From contig CAXXPV010000003.1 of NCBI GenBank assembly GCA_963675935.2, forward strand, positions 1,178,001 through 1,242,000: DNA of 64,000 nt, in the 5' to 3' direction. Source of the stretch: G963675935 sp963675935. GTDB taxonomy: Bacteria > Planctomycetota > Planctomycetia > Pirellulales > Thermoguttaceae. The number at the start of each line of letters is the position of its first letter. Position 1 is the stretch's first letter. The notes below the pieces were generated by a model. It saw only the letters and a list, made by a program, of their open reading frames with translations. It ran no database searches and had not been told where the DNA came from. Below, one piece after another: positions 48,673-57,177 of this stretch. The translations under genes were made by a program, and so were the position numbers.

Positions 48673-49662
48673 CTACAGTTTCTTCGCGTCGATCGTCAGG
48701 CCGTCCTTGCGGTTGCCGAGGCATTCGTAAGCGTCAGAGTTGATGGAGTAGTTGATCGTTTGCACCGAGCCGTCACAAAAGGCCATGTGAAAGCCGCCTG
48801 CGTGGGCGCTGCCGAAACAGTCATAGTTGCTCCCGCCGGCAGTATCCTGGAAAGGCAAGTGAGCCGCGGCCGCGCAACGGAGGGTGTCGTTGTTGAAACC
48901 AGCGTACAGGTTTTCGTTGTCGGCGTCGTCTAGGCCGGTTGCGTAGTTGTAAGGATTGAGATACTTTTCGCCGACGAGAAAAGTGTTGCTGGTTCCGTCG
49001 CTGATTTCGGCAATTTTCACTTCGCTTCGCTGGTAAATCGCGCCGCTGTAGATCGAGCCGTCGACCCAAGCATAGCTCGATTCGATGTCCATACTGTCGG
49101 GGCCAAGCGTACTTACCACGAGTGCGTTGCCAACATTGGCGGCGTAATCGGCGTGAGCGAGGACGTTGTTGGATGCGTCGTTATAGACGCCGCCTGCGTT
49201 ATAGGCCACGAACGTGTTGCCGTTGTAGGCGTTTGGATACAGCATGTTGGGCCGGCGGCTGGGGCAATTCGCCGTCGTCAGCAGGGTGTGGGCAAGGGTC
49301 AACGCAGCCGTTTTTTTCCCGGTATTGTTCTGGCCCGCTCCAAGATCGTGCAACGGCTGTTGTTCGAGGTAGGGCAGGATGTTGTAAATCCAGCCGCCAG
49401 GCTGCTTCTTGTTGAATCCGCGATCGGGGTCGCCGAGCCAAAAGAAACTCCAGCCGCCGGTCGGGAAGAATCCATTCGCCTGCTCATGACCGAGACATGC
49501 CAGGGCCATTTGTTTGAGGTTGTTTTGGCATTGCAATCGGCGGGCCGCCTCGCGCGCCGCCTGCACTGCCGGCAGCAACAGCGCGATCAAAATGCCGATG
49601 ATCGTGATGACAACCAAAAGTTCGACTAATGTAAAACCAACCCGGCGTGATGCACTCTTCAT
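48673..49662 (-). CDS. DUF1559 pseudopilin-like protein
   Basis: A 329-residue protein with the planctomycete DUF1559 layout: GFTLVELLVVITIIGILIAL at the N-terminus, LLPAVQAAREAARRLQCQNN, NLKQMALACLGHEQANGFFP, PGGWIYNILPYLEQQPLH, a KIAEISDGTSNTFLVGEKY core and the C-terminal HMAFCDGSVQTINYSI. The prepilin-like cleavage site is at G-FTLVE. It is thought to be inserted in or exported across the membrane by a type II/IV pilus-like route; function is unknown. The ATG at 49662 precedes KSASRR. It is separated from the PEP-CTERM gene upstream by about 130 bp with an inverted repeat based on ATCCACGAAG. Confidence 0.88.
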   Translation of the reverse strand: MKSASRRVGFTLVELLVVITIIGILIALLLPAVQAAREAARRLQCQNNLKQMALACLGHEQANGFFPTGGWSFFWLGDPDRGFNKKQPGGWIYNILPYLEQQPLHDLGAGQNNTGKKTAALTLAHTLLTTANCPSRRPNMLYPNAYNGNTFVAYNAGGVYNDASNNVLAHADYAANVGNALVVSTLGPDSMDIESSYAWVDGSIYSGAIYQRSEVKIAEISDGTSNTFLVGEKYLNPYNYATGLDDADNENLYAGFNNDTLRCAAAAHLPFQDTAGGSNYDCFGSAHAGGFHMAFCDGSVQTINYSINSDAYECLGNRKDGLTIDAKKL

Positions 49663-49789
49663 GGAATCACCCAAATATAAAACATTGGAAAAGAAAAAGA
49701 AAAAAAGCATCCACGAAGAACACGAGAGAATGCAAAGAATGTTTCTTCGTACTCCTCGTGTCCTTCGTGGATAGGAGTTGTCAACAACC

Positions 49790-50509
49790 TTACTTCCGTT
49801 TCCGCCAGGCGTAAGCGACGATGCCCAACAGCGAGCCGGCCAGCATGGCCAATGTGCCAGGTTCGGGCACGGACTGAATTTGCACGCCCTCGATCGGGGC
49901 GAAGCTGGCTCCTGTAGCAATCGCCATGGTCAAGTACAGATGACCTGCGCTGTCGGCAGCGCCGTCGAGGACCACATAGGCTACGCCTTCGCCGTCGGAG
50001 ATTTTGCAGGTTGTGCATGCCGGGGATTCGCTGGCGCCGCCATTGAGGGAAAACACGCTCCTGTCGTTCGGCCAACCGGTTGAGCCATAGACAACCATGG
50101 TGTACGCCGCGTTGGCAGTCAGGCCGGAGAAGTCAAAGACCCTGCTGTTGCCTGCGGACCCACGGATGCCAATGCAGTCTTTCATCAAGTTCGTGGTGGC
50201 CGCGTCCATGGCGAAAGCGCCCGTGTTTTCCGAGTCTTGTTTGGTCTGCTCCTCCGTGCTTCCGCCGCTTCCGGTTCTCGTTAGACTCACGCCGGTTGCC
50301 ACGCCCGACGAGTTTAAGAAATTGGTTGTACTTGCACCGAAGTCCTTGCCGGTAACATTCCACGTGTCGCCAGAGGCGCCCAGCACGGCCGCGCCGGTTT
50401 GGGTGTACGCGGCTGTTCCGAAGTCCACGTTGATCAAGGTGGCCTGTGCGGAGGCCGCCAGACCGAACATCGCAACAACCGTCAATCCGAACAATTTCGC
50501 GCATCTCAT
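49790..50509 (-). CDS. PEP-CTERM sorted secreted protein
   Basis: A 239-residue protein with signal peptide LFGLTVVAMFGLAASAQA and the C-terminal sorting signal VPEPGTLAMLAGSLLGIVAY followed by AWRKRK. The middle is a Gly/Thr/Ser-rich beta domain (VFDFSGLTANAAYTMVVYGS, EGVAYVVLDG) of the kind found in many planctomycete and verrucomicrobial PEP-CTERM proteins. PEP-CTERM proteins are cut by exosortase and placed at the surface or in exopolysaccharide. No exosortase is in view. Its order with the DUF1559 gene and the FecR/sigma pair on the same strand may reflect a common regulon. Confidence 0.85.
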   Translation of the reverse strand: MRCAKLFGLTVVAMFGLAASAQATLINVDFGTAAYTQTGAAVLGASGDTWNVTGKDFGASTTNFLNSSGVATGVSLTRTGSGGSTEEQTKQDSENTGAFAMDAATTNLMKDCIGIRGSAGNSRVFDFSGLTANAAYTMVVYGSTGWPNDRSVFSLNGGASESPACTTCKISDGEGVAYVVLDGAADSAGHLYLTMAIATGASFAPIEGVQIQSVPEPGTLAMLAGSLLGIVAYAWRKRK

Positions 50510-50720
50510 AACACGTACTCCTTGTGCGACCCGTCAGGGTCTAAAAAGTCCGTTCAGCCACGCGGCTGAACCGCCAACGCAACGCCACGGCATGGACCAT
50601 CCACGCCGTCAATCTTACGCGATCATTTTCGTCCGTCTTCCGGCCGCCAACGAATGGCCGACGCCTGTTGGCCCCGGCGAACCGGGAACGCCGCCGAAAC
50701 GCATGGCTTTAGGCTTTCCT
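50510..50720. other. Intergenic region between the FecR-like and PEP-CTERM genes
   Basis: About 210 bases. CACGCGGCTGAACCGCC near 50557 and similar short palindromes are seen. No gene and no clear terminator can be supported. Confidence 0.3.
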
Positions 50721-52586
50721 TTAACGAGACTTGTCTTCTTTTATCGCTGGGGCCGCTGCGTCGCCGGATTGGGCCATCCGACGTTTCGCAACAAACTTCC
50801 ACGCCAGCACGTCGTGATTTTCGTTCCTGCTCCTTGCGCCAAAACCGACCCAAGCTTTTCCGTCGCCGTCAACCACGCTGCCATCCTCAACAAGGTTCTT
50901 CAGATCGACGGTCGCTTGGGCCACCAGTTGATGATCGAGGTAAACATCGAGACGGCCCGGCGTATAGTCGATATGCACGGCATGGTTTTTGGAATCGCAC
51001 AGGGAGGGCATTCCAAGTTTCTTCTCCAGATCGACCTTTGCAAAAAACGTTCGGCCGGTGCGAATGATGAGCATCGCGTCGCTGAACTCACCCAAATCAG
51101 GATTTCGATGACTGTCGAAACAGATATTGAGAGCGTGGTCGTAAACCCCGCACTCATTTGCGTCTGGATAGGATTCCGGCGAATTCTGGATCACGAACGC
51201 CATTCCCTCGCCGCCGCCGCTGCCGCCCGAGAACGAGAACGTAAAGTCGGTGCTGAATCCATTGGCCACGGATTGTTTAACCTTATGCCAGGCAGATCCG
51301 GTGCGGCCTTGTTGATTGTCGGTCAGCCGCAAACGTGTCGCATCTCTCTGGTTGTGATCGCTCAAGATGGAAGCGTTACCATTCAGTACGATGTCGTGAG
51401 CATCTTTGCTGAAGTCGCAGGAGAAACCGCCGATTGGGAATTGCTCCAACAGGCATGACATCGACTGCAAGCCCGACTTGGTGATTGGATGCGATCCCGA
51501 GGTGTCTACCCGCACCATCTGTCCGGCAGTCAACGGCAATGCCTTGCGAGCGGAGTCGCCAACGCCCTGGAAGGCGAGTTCCACTTTGCCGCTGAACACA
51601 CGGACGTTGCTTATGCCCTCCTTGCTCACTTCGACGCCGAACTCCGTGCCGAGGTCGGTCACGATGGCCGCGGGGGTGCGAACGGTGAAAAGAGGGGGAG
51701 GGGGGGAGAGGGGGAGAGGGGGAGTAGAGGACGATGCAAGATTGGCCGGAGAGGTTGAATTTGCAAGTCTCCCCTTCTCCCCTTCTTCCACTCTCCCACT
51801 CTTCTTCTCCACCCTCGCCGTCAACTTGCCCAATGACAAATACCCGCCGGCGGCCGATTCCACTTCATAGGTGCATGGCCCTTGAAGAATCACCTTGGCC
51901 CCGGTGTAGTAAGTTATCTCCATTAACCCGGATTTCAGCATAAATTTTGCGCCCTTCACCACGCGATTATGCACGGGAGCGTAGTCGGTGTTGGCCCAAA
52001 CGCAATCAACCGTGCCGGTGATTCGGGCGATGGAGACAATCTGCGGCTCGGGCGTGGGCGCATTGGACGTCGTATGATTCTGCGGATTGATTGGTTTATC
52101 CTTGACAACCGCATTGTTGGGCGACGACGCCGACATCAGCGAAAAAATGAACAATCCAATGGCCACCAACACCGCCGACATGGCATAGGAAAACGCGACG
52201 TTGCCAAGCGGCGTCGTCGGGAGGAGAGAGGAGAGGGAAGAGTACGGAGTGCGAAGTACGGAGTACGGAATGGGAAGCAACGGCTCGATATTCTCGATCA
52301 TCGCCTCACCGCCCTCACCCACGGTCCCTCTCTCGCAAGCGGGCGAGGGGAGATTCGTGTCGGCCATGCTCCCAAAGGGCGAGGGGAGATTTTCCAGTTG
52401 CCCCTCAACCTGTTTCCAGGTCAGCCGAGCGTGAATCTCCATCGTGTCGAGATAATACGCCCGCGCCGCCGCGTCGCTTCGCAAAATATCGACCAGCCGG
52501 GCGTGATCGGCCTCGCCCAGGTCGTCGTCGGCCAAATGGCCGATCAATTGCGACAGTTCCGCGAAATCGTGGGAAAGCGTCGTCAT
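50721..52586 (-). CDS. FecR-family membrane protein with C-terminal lectin/LamG-like domain
   Basis: A 621-residue protein. The N-terminal cytoplasmic part (LSQLIGHLADDDLGEADHAR, YLDTMEIHARLTWKQVEG) is the planctomycete anti-sigma-like segment. One membrane segment is AMSAVLVAIGLFIFSLMSAS. The FecR domain follows (VVKGAKFMLKSGLMEITYYT, GAKVILQGPCTYEVES, TVRTPAAIVTDLGTEFGVEV, LPLTAGQMVRVD). The C-terminal 220 residues form a beta-sandwich resembling L-type lectin or LamG (FTFSFSGGSGGGEGMAFVIQ, HVHIDYTPGRLDVYLD-like). It overlaps the ECF sigma gene by 4 nt and probably regulates it. Two in-frame low-complexity insertions (about residues 73-125 and 265-300) derive from repeats and G-runs. Confidence 0.82.
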   Translation of the reverse strand: MTTLSHDFAELSQLIGHLADDDLGEADHARLVDILRSDAAARAYYLDTMEIHARLTWKQVEGQLENLPSPFGSMADTNLPSPACERGTVGEGGEAMIENIEPLLPIPYSVLRTPYSSLSSLLPTTPLGNVAFSYAMSAVLVAIGLFIFSLMSASSPNNAVVKDKPINPQNHTTSNAPTPEPQIVSIARITGTVDCVWANTDYAPVHNRVVKGAKFMLKSGLMEITYYTGAKVILQGPCTYEVESAAGGYLSLGKLTARVEKKSGRVEEGEKGRLANSTSPANLASSSTPPLPLSPPPPLFTVRTPAAIVTDLGTEFGVEVSKEGISNVRVFSGKVELAFQGVGDSARKALPLTAGQMVRVDTSGSHPITKSGLQSMSCLLEQFPIGGFSCDFSKDAHDIVLNGNASILSDHNQRDATRLRLTDNQQGRTGSAWHKVKQSVANGFSTDFTFSFSGGSGGGEGMAFVIQNSPESYPDANECGVYDHALNICFDSHRNPDLGEFSDAMLIIRTGRTFFAKVDLEKKLGMPSLCDSKNHAVHIDYTPGRLDVYLDHQLVAQATVDLKNLVEDGSVVDGDGKAWVGFGARSRNENHDVLAWKFVAKRRMAQSGDAAAPAIKEDKSR

Positions 52587-53110
52587 TGCCGCGCCCTCCC
52601 CTGAAGCTTTCGCTGCACGCATTCCCAAAGCGAGTGGCGGATGCGTGACAACGTGACCGAAAGCCCCGCCACCGACTGACCAAGCCGGGCGGCCATTGCG
52701 CGAACCGACGCCCCAGGCGCGTAGCGTTCCTTCATCAACTCCCGCTGCACTGGCGGCAGTTCGTCCACGCAATCGTCCAACAACGCGGCCACGCCCTCCG
52801 AATCGCTCTTGCGATGCTCGGCCTCGTCGGCCAATTGCGACAAAAGATCAGCGTCGAAAACCTGACGGCTGCGCTGACGGTCGCGGTGGTGGGCCAAAAC
52901 CTTGAATCGGGCGATCTTATACGCCCAGGCCAGAAAGTTGGAATCTTCGACATACTCGCTCGACCGACGCCACATCACCAGATTGGTGTCCTGGAGTATG
53001 TCATTGGCGTCGTCACGATTTGGCAGCAGCGATAGAATGTAGGCGTAGAGCGACGGCTGACAATTCGTCAGGTTGCGAACAAACACTTCTTGGGAATCTT
53101 TGGGATTCAT
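52583..53110 (-). CDS. ECF RNA polymerase sigma factor, planctomycete FecR-linked group
   Basis: A 175-residue sigma-70 family protein. Region 2 has LYAYILSLLPNRDDANDILQ, DTNLVMWRRSSEY and FLAWAYKIARFKVLAHHRDR. Region 4 has LPPVQRELMKERYAPGASVR, AMAARLGQSVAGLSVTLSRI and RHSLWECV. This matches the planctomycete sigma-70 ECF family that sits upstream of FecR-like proteins. It directs transcription in response to a signal passed by the overlapping FecR-like protein. A likely target set is the downstream PEP-CTERM and DUF1559 genes, by proximity only. The start MNPKDSQEVF at 53110 is the usual one. Confidence 0.92.
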   Translation of the reverse strand: MNPKDSQEVFVRNLTNCQPSLYAYILSLLPNRDDANDILQDTNLVMWRRSSEYVEDSNFLAWAYKIARFKVLAHHRDRQRSRQVFDADLLSQLADEAEHRKSDSEGVAALLDDCVDELPPVQRELMKERYAPGASVRAMAARLGQSVAGLSVTLSRIRHSLWECVQRKLQGRARQ

Positions 53111-53287
53111 ACAACGTCATATTCCAGAAGAGAACCTTTATCTTAACAAGGATTTTTTGTAATTGTCCCGAAAATACAGGCCGTTTGGGGGGGATGCAAC
53201 GATTAGGCGGCGTTTTTCGTCGAAGAGCATATAGGCGGTGTTATCCATCATGGAATTGAATATGGCGTAGCGGGTTTCATTCCCCCG
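53111..53287. other. Intergenic region upstream of the sigma gene
   Basis: About 175 bases holding the probable promoter region of the sigma/FecR operon. No gene is seen. It runs into a complete family B element at 53288. Confidence 0.35.
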
Positions 53288-53449
53288 TGCAGGAGAACTG
53301 CAAAATCACATTTCGGGGATAGATGGGAAAAGCCGTCATTCTGAGCGTAGCGAAGAATCTCCGTGGTAAAAGCGTAAGTTCCCTCGGACCAACGAGATTC
53401 TTCGCTACGCTCAGAATGACGGTTTCCTGGACTTTGCAGTTCTCCTGCA
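53288..53449. mobile_element. MITE-like element, family B, complete, with inverted core
   Basis: 162 bp with TGCAGGAGAACTGCAAAATC at the left and GACTTTGCAGTTCTCCTGCA at the right, 20-bp terminal repeats with one mismatch. The outer parts (GGGGATAGATGGGAAAAGC, GGTTTCCTG) have the same orientation as in other copies. The loop between palindrome arms reads CTCCGTGGTAAAAGCGTAAG, the reverse complement of the loop in the copies at 10758 and 34476. Confidence 0.85.
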
Positions 53450-53539
53450 TCCCCTCGCGCAGCCGATGGATAATGTGGGATAATATCTAAATCGCGGGCT
53501 AACCTTGAGAATGGAACCAAAACGGGGTACAAGGTCACT

Positions 53540-55960
53540 ATGAGCATTGAACAGCCCCTAGATCCGCTACAGATCGAACAGACGAAACAGCAAATCCGCT
53601 CGCTGGTGGCGGAAATTGCGCAACTGTCGAAGCAAGACGTCGCCCCGGAAGAGTTTTATGGGCAGTTCCTGCCGCGCGTGGTTTCGGCCCTCGCGGCCAT
53701 CGGCGGCGCCGTCTGGACGGTCAATCCCGAAGGCCGGCTGGCCCTCCAATACCAGATCAATATCCAAAACACGAACCTTCGCGACGACAAGGAGCAACAG
53801 GCCCAGCACAGCCGGCTGCTCTACAAAATGCTTGGAAGCAGCGAAGGGATGATGATTCCGCCGCACTCCGGGCCGGGCGATTTGGTCCAAGTCGGCGACG
53901 AAACCCCGGTGTCGAACCCGACGGAATTCCTCCTGCTGTTCGGCCTGCTGAAAACCGACATCGAGACCCTTGGCTTGGTCGAAATTTTCCAGCGAGCCGA
54001 TTCCGGGCCGGCCACGCAGCAGGGCTATCTCCGGTTCCTCTCGCAGATGTGCGAATTGGCCGGCGATTTCTTGAAAAGCCACCAGTTGCGGCATTTTTCG
54101 ACCCGGCAAATGCTCTGGACCCAGTTGGAGGATTTCACTCGCATGGTCCACGCCTCGCTCGACCCCCGCGAGGCCGCCTACACCATCGCCAACGAGGGCC
54201 GGCGGCTGATCGAGTGCGACAGGGTCAGCGTGGCGATTCGCAAGGGCAAAAAATGCACGATCGAGGCCATCAGCGGCCAGGATATGTTCGACAAACGCTC
54301 GAACACGGTCCGGCTGCTGCAAAAGCTTGCGTCGGCCGTGGTCGCCAGCGGCGAGGCCGTGTGGTACACCGGCGACACCCGCGACTTGCCGCCGCAGGTC
54401 GAGGAAGCCGTGCAGGAATATGTGGACGAAGCGCACTCGAAGATGATTGCCGTGTTGCCGCTGGGGCGTCCCGCGCCGCCGGAAGAAGACGATCCGAAAA
54501 AGCGGGTCGAGCCGGAGCCGCCCATCGGGGCGCTGATCGTCGAGCAGATCGAGGACAGCCGCACGTCGACCAGTCTGGTGCAGCGGGCCGAGGTGGTTTG
54601 CCGTCACAGTTCGACGGCCTTGGCCAACTCCTTGGAGCATCAGAATTTGTTTCTGATGCCCGTTTGGCGGGCGATCGGCAAGATGCGATGGATTGTCGAG
54701 GCCCGGACGTTGCCCAAGACGCTTGGCATTGCCGCGGGCGTCGTGGTGCTGCTGCTGATCCTGGGATTATGGCCGGCGCAGTTCACGCTCGAATCGAAAG
54801 GCTCGCTCGAACCGGCGGTGCGGCAGGACGTTTTTGCCGGCATCGACGGCCGGGTGGATGAACTCTTCGTCGAACATGGCGCCACGGTTGCGAAGGATCA
54901 ACGGCTGGCCAAGCTGCAAAGCACCCAAGTCGAAGTCGAACTGACCCAGGTTCAAGGCGAAAAATTAGCGACCATCGAGCAACTTGCTTCCGTGCAGCGG
55001 ACGTTGATCGAAGAGAAGAAGAATATGAAACCCGAGGAGACAAATCGGTTGTTCGGCCAGCAGGCCGAGTTAAAGCAGAAGTTGGTGACGCTTGACGCCC
55101 AATTGGCTTTGTACAAGGACAAGCAGCGGGAACTCGACGTGAAAAGCCCGATTGCCGGGGAAGTCATTACCTGGGAATTGCGCGAACGATTGATGCATCG
55201 GCCGGTGCAAAAAGGCCAAGTGTTGATGCGCGTGGCCGCCCCTGACGGTCCCTGGCAGTTGGAGCTGACCATGCCCGAAAACCGCATCGGCCACGTCATG
55301 AAGGAACAATTGGTAGCCTACCAAGTGTCGCGCGACAAGTTGCGGGAGTTGCTCGAACAGGCCCGCCGCAAACTGGGCGAGGCCGCAACCGACGAAGACG
55401 TTGAAAAGTCGGTCAAAACGGAGCTTGCCGCCGTGCCGAACGAACAACTGCGCGGCAAAATCCTGGCCATTTTTCATGAACGGCTGCGAGCGGAACTCCA
55501 GCCGATTCTCGGCAACGTGACCGACGAAACGCTCCGCGCGAAACTCGGCGATGTGCTGAGCGAAAAGGACTATGACGTCGCGAAGACCAAGTTGCGCGAC
55601 CTGCTGGCCGAAATGCCCGACGACGAACTCAAGTCGCAGTTGGCCGCGCTGCCGCTCGACGATTGGGACGATCGGGCGAAAACGACATACATTTTGCAGA
55701 CCGAGCCGAGCGTGACGCACGTGGGCAAGATCGTGGAAATCCACCGCAGCGCCGAGGTGCGCGGCGACGAGGGCAACACCGTGCTCATTAAGATTGAACT
55801 CGACAAGGCCGAGATGGAGCAATTGCGGGCGGAAAACAAGCTGCGGTCGGGCGCGCAGGTGACCGCGAAGGTCTACTGCGGCCAGCGCGCCCTCGGCTAC
55901 GTTTTGCTCCACGACGTGATCGAATTCGTGCAATCGAGGATATTGTTCCGGTTTTTCTGA
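53540..55960 (+). CDS. GAF-domain HlyD-type membrane fusion protein
   Basis: An 806-residue protein. A long cytoplasmic N-terminus holds a GAF-like domain (about residues 205-375; FTRMVHASLDPREAAYTIAN, RLIECDRVSVAIRKGKKCTI, GEAVWYTGDTRDLP, IGALIVEQIED). A membrane segment lies at about 394-413 (LGIAAGVVVLLLILGLWPAQ), followed by an HlyD/biotinyl-lipoyl domain (AGIDGRVDELFVEHGATVAK, ELDVKSPIAGEVITWELRER) with an inserted helical region at about 595-700 rich in Glu/Lys/Leu. HlyD-type adaptors bridge inner-membrane exporters to the outer membrane. It is the first of three similarly oriented genes with an HlyD protein and an M50-HlyD protein. AAGGTC precedes the ATG. Confidence 0.82.
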   Translation: MSIEQPLDPLQIEQTKQQIRSLVAEIAQLSKQDVAPEEFYGQFLPRVVSALAAIGGAVWTVNPEGRLALQYQINIQNTNLRDDKEQQAQHSRLLYKMLGSSEGMMIPPHSGPGDLVQVGDETPVSNPTEFLLLFGLLKTDIETLGLVEIFQRADSGPATQQGYLRFLSQMCELAGDFLKSHQLRHFSTRQMLWTQLEDFTRMVHASLDPREAAYTIANEGRRLIECDRVSVAIRKGKKCTIEAISGQDMFDKRSNTVRLLQKLASAVVASGEAVWYTGDTRDLPPQVEEAVQEYVDEAHSKMIAVLPLGRPAPPEEDDPKKRVEPEPPIGALIVEQIEDSRTSTSLVQRAEVVCRHSSTALANSLEHQNLFLMPVWRAIGKMRWIVEARTLPKTLGIAAGVVVLLLILGLWPAQFTLESKGSLEPAVRQDVFAGIDGRVDELFVEHGATVAKDQRLAKLQSTQVEVELTQVQGEKLATIEQLASVQRTLIEEKKNMKPEETNRLFGQQAELKQKLVTLDAQLALYKDKQRELDVKSPIAGEVITWELRERLMHRPVQKGQVLMRVAAPDGPWQLELTMPENRIGHVMKEQLVAYQVSRDKLRELLEQARRKLGEAATDEDVEKSVKTELAAVPNEQLRGKILAIFHERLRAELQPILGNVTDETLRAKLGDVLSEKDYDVAKTKLRDLLAEMPDDELKSQLAALPLDDWDDRAKTTYILQTEPSVTHVGKIVEIHRSAEVRGDEGNTVLIKIELDKAEMEQLRAENKLRSGAQVTAKVYCGQRALGYVLLHDVIEFVQSRILFRFF

Positions 55961-56009
55961 GTAAAAAAGAAGCAACCTTCATTGGCCATCAAAAAAGTAT
56001 TGCAATGTC

Positions 56010-56041
56010 GTTTAGCCGGCGAGCTTGCTCGCCGGATAAAC
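56010..56041. repeat. Compact family A hairpin
   Basis: GTTTAGCCGGCGAGCTTGCT followed by CGCCGGATAAAC, the two outer arms joined directly without the usual loop. The left flank TTGCAATGTC matches the extended consensus. It lies between the two HlyD-type genes. Confidence 0.8.
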
Positions 56042-56083
56042 AATCCAATGTTTATGACGTTCGCTCGTAACCGAGGTGCTTTC

Positions 56084-56968
56084 ATGCGATTAGGGATTTT
56101 CCTCCTCAGCGCTCTTTGTTTGACTTTTACGACGTCGGTTTCTCGCGCGGCCGATTCGGTGGCGTTGCCGAATTGCCTGCTCGCGCTCGACGAGGAAGCG
56201 CAGATTCCGGCCCAGGAGGAGGGCACGCTAACGAAGATCGCCGTCCGCGAGGGCCAATCGGTGAAAGCCGGCGATCTGCTGGCCCAACTCGACGACTCCA
56301 TTCCCCGGTCGCAGTACAACGTGGCTTATTACAAATTGAAGGCCGCCGAACGAGAAGCCCGCGACGACGTCAACATCCGCTACGCCCAGGCATCGGCCAA
56401 AGTGGCCGAGGCCGAGTATTTGCAAGCCAAGGAAGCCAACGAAAAGGTAGAGGGCGCCGTACCCCTGGCCGAGGTGCGGCAACGGCTCTTGAAATGGGAA
56501 GAAATGAAGCTGTCCATCGAAAAGGCGCAGAAGGAAATCGCGGTCGCCGACCTTCAAATGCAGGTCGCCAAAGCGGAGTTGGCGGCCAACAAAACCAACC
56601 TCGAACGCCGGCAGCTCCTCGCCCCCTTGGACGCCGTCGTCATTGAACTCACGCGGCACGAGGGCGAATGGGCTCAAAAGGGTGAACCCGTCATGCGCGT
56701 CGTGCGCATGGATCGCCTGCGGGTCGAGGGTTTTCTCAATGCCAAGGACTTCCGAGAGGCGGACATTCAGGGCCGGCCGGTCCGCGTCGTTGTCCCGCTC
56801 GCCGGCGGAGGACGCGAGACGTTCCAAGGCAAGATCGTCTACGTCAAGCCGCTGGTCGAGGCCGGCGGAGAATTTCTCGTTCGGGCCGAAGTGCAAAATC
56901 GCAAGGAAAACGACACGTGGTTGCTTCGACCGGGGGTGAACGCGGAAATGACAATTCAACTGAAGTAG
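56084..56968 (+). CDS. Periplasmic HlyD/RND-type adaptor protein
   Basis: A 294-residue protein with signal peptide FLLSALCLTFTTSVSRA. A biotinyl-lipoyl domain (GTLTKIAVREGQSVKAGDLL) is split by a long coiled-coil hairpin (about residues 85-190; SAKVAEAEYLQAKEANEKVE, EIAVADLQMQVAKAELAANK), and a beta-barrel domain follows (GEPVMRVVRMDRLRVEGFLN, RPGVNAEMTIQL). This is the standard layout of efflux adaptors. The start at 56084 has GAGGTG about 8 nt upstream and gives the signal peptide; an upstream ATG at 56054 is possible. It lies between a GAF-HlyD gene and the M50 gene, suggesting one export assembly. No RND pump, ABC ATPase or TolC is in the window. Confidence 0.88.
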   Translation: MRLGIFLLSALCLTFTTSVSRAADSVALPNCLLALDEEAQIPAQEEGTLTKIAVREGQSVKAGDLLAQLDDSIPRSQYNVAYYKLKAAEREARDDVNIRYAQASAKVAEAEYLQAKEANEKVEGAVPLAEVRQRLLKWEEMKLSIEKAQKEIAVADLQMQVAKAELAANKTNLERRQLLAPLDAVVIELTRHEGEWAQKGEPVMRVVRMDRLRVEGFLNAKDFREADIQGRPVRVVVPLAGGGRETFQGKIVYVKPLVEAGGEFLVRAEVQNRKENDTWLLRPGVNAEMTIQLK

Positions 56969-57021
56969 CACCGGTGTTTGTAGGTTCATTGACTCTCGGG
57001 AAAGCAATGCCACATGACCCC

Positions 57022-57099
57022 GTTTAGCCGGCGAGCTTGCTCGCCGCGTTTTGACCGAAATTGCCGAACATGCGAGGCGAACAAGTTCGCCGGCTAAAC
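57022..57099. repeat. REP-like palindromic element, family A
   Basis: GTTTAGCCGGCGAGCTTGCT and the complement ending CGCCGGCTAAAC. The loop TTTTGACCGAAATTGCCG closely matches the loop at 12491. It lies between the HlyD gene and the M50 gene. Confidence 0.88.
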
Positions 57100-57177
57100 G
57101 TCGCACCCGACATTTGTTTTCTGAAAATCAATAAAACTCTGAAAACCGCGTTTTCCCAGCTCCCAGCCCTTCCCCTG

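Noticed and set aside
2157..57099. CRISPR array
   Set aside because: The recurring sequences are dispersed palindromes at irregular distances of kilobases, with no regular spacers and no cas genes.
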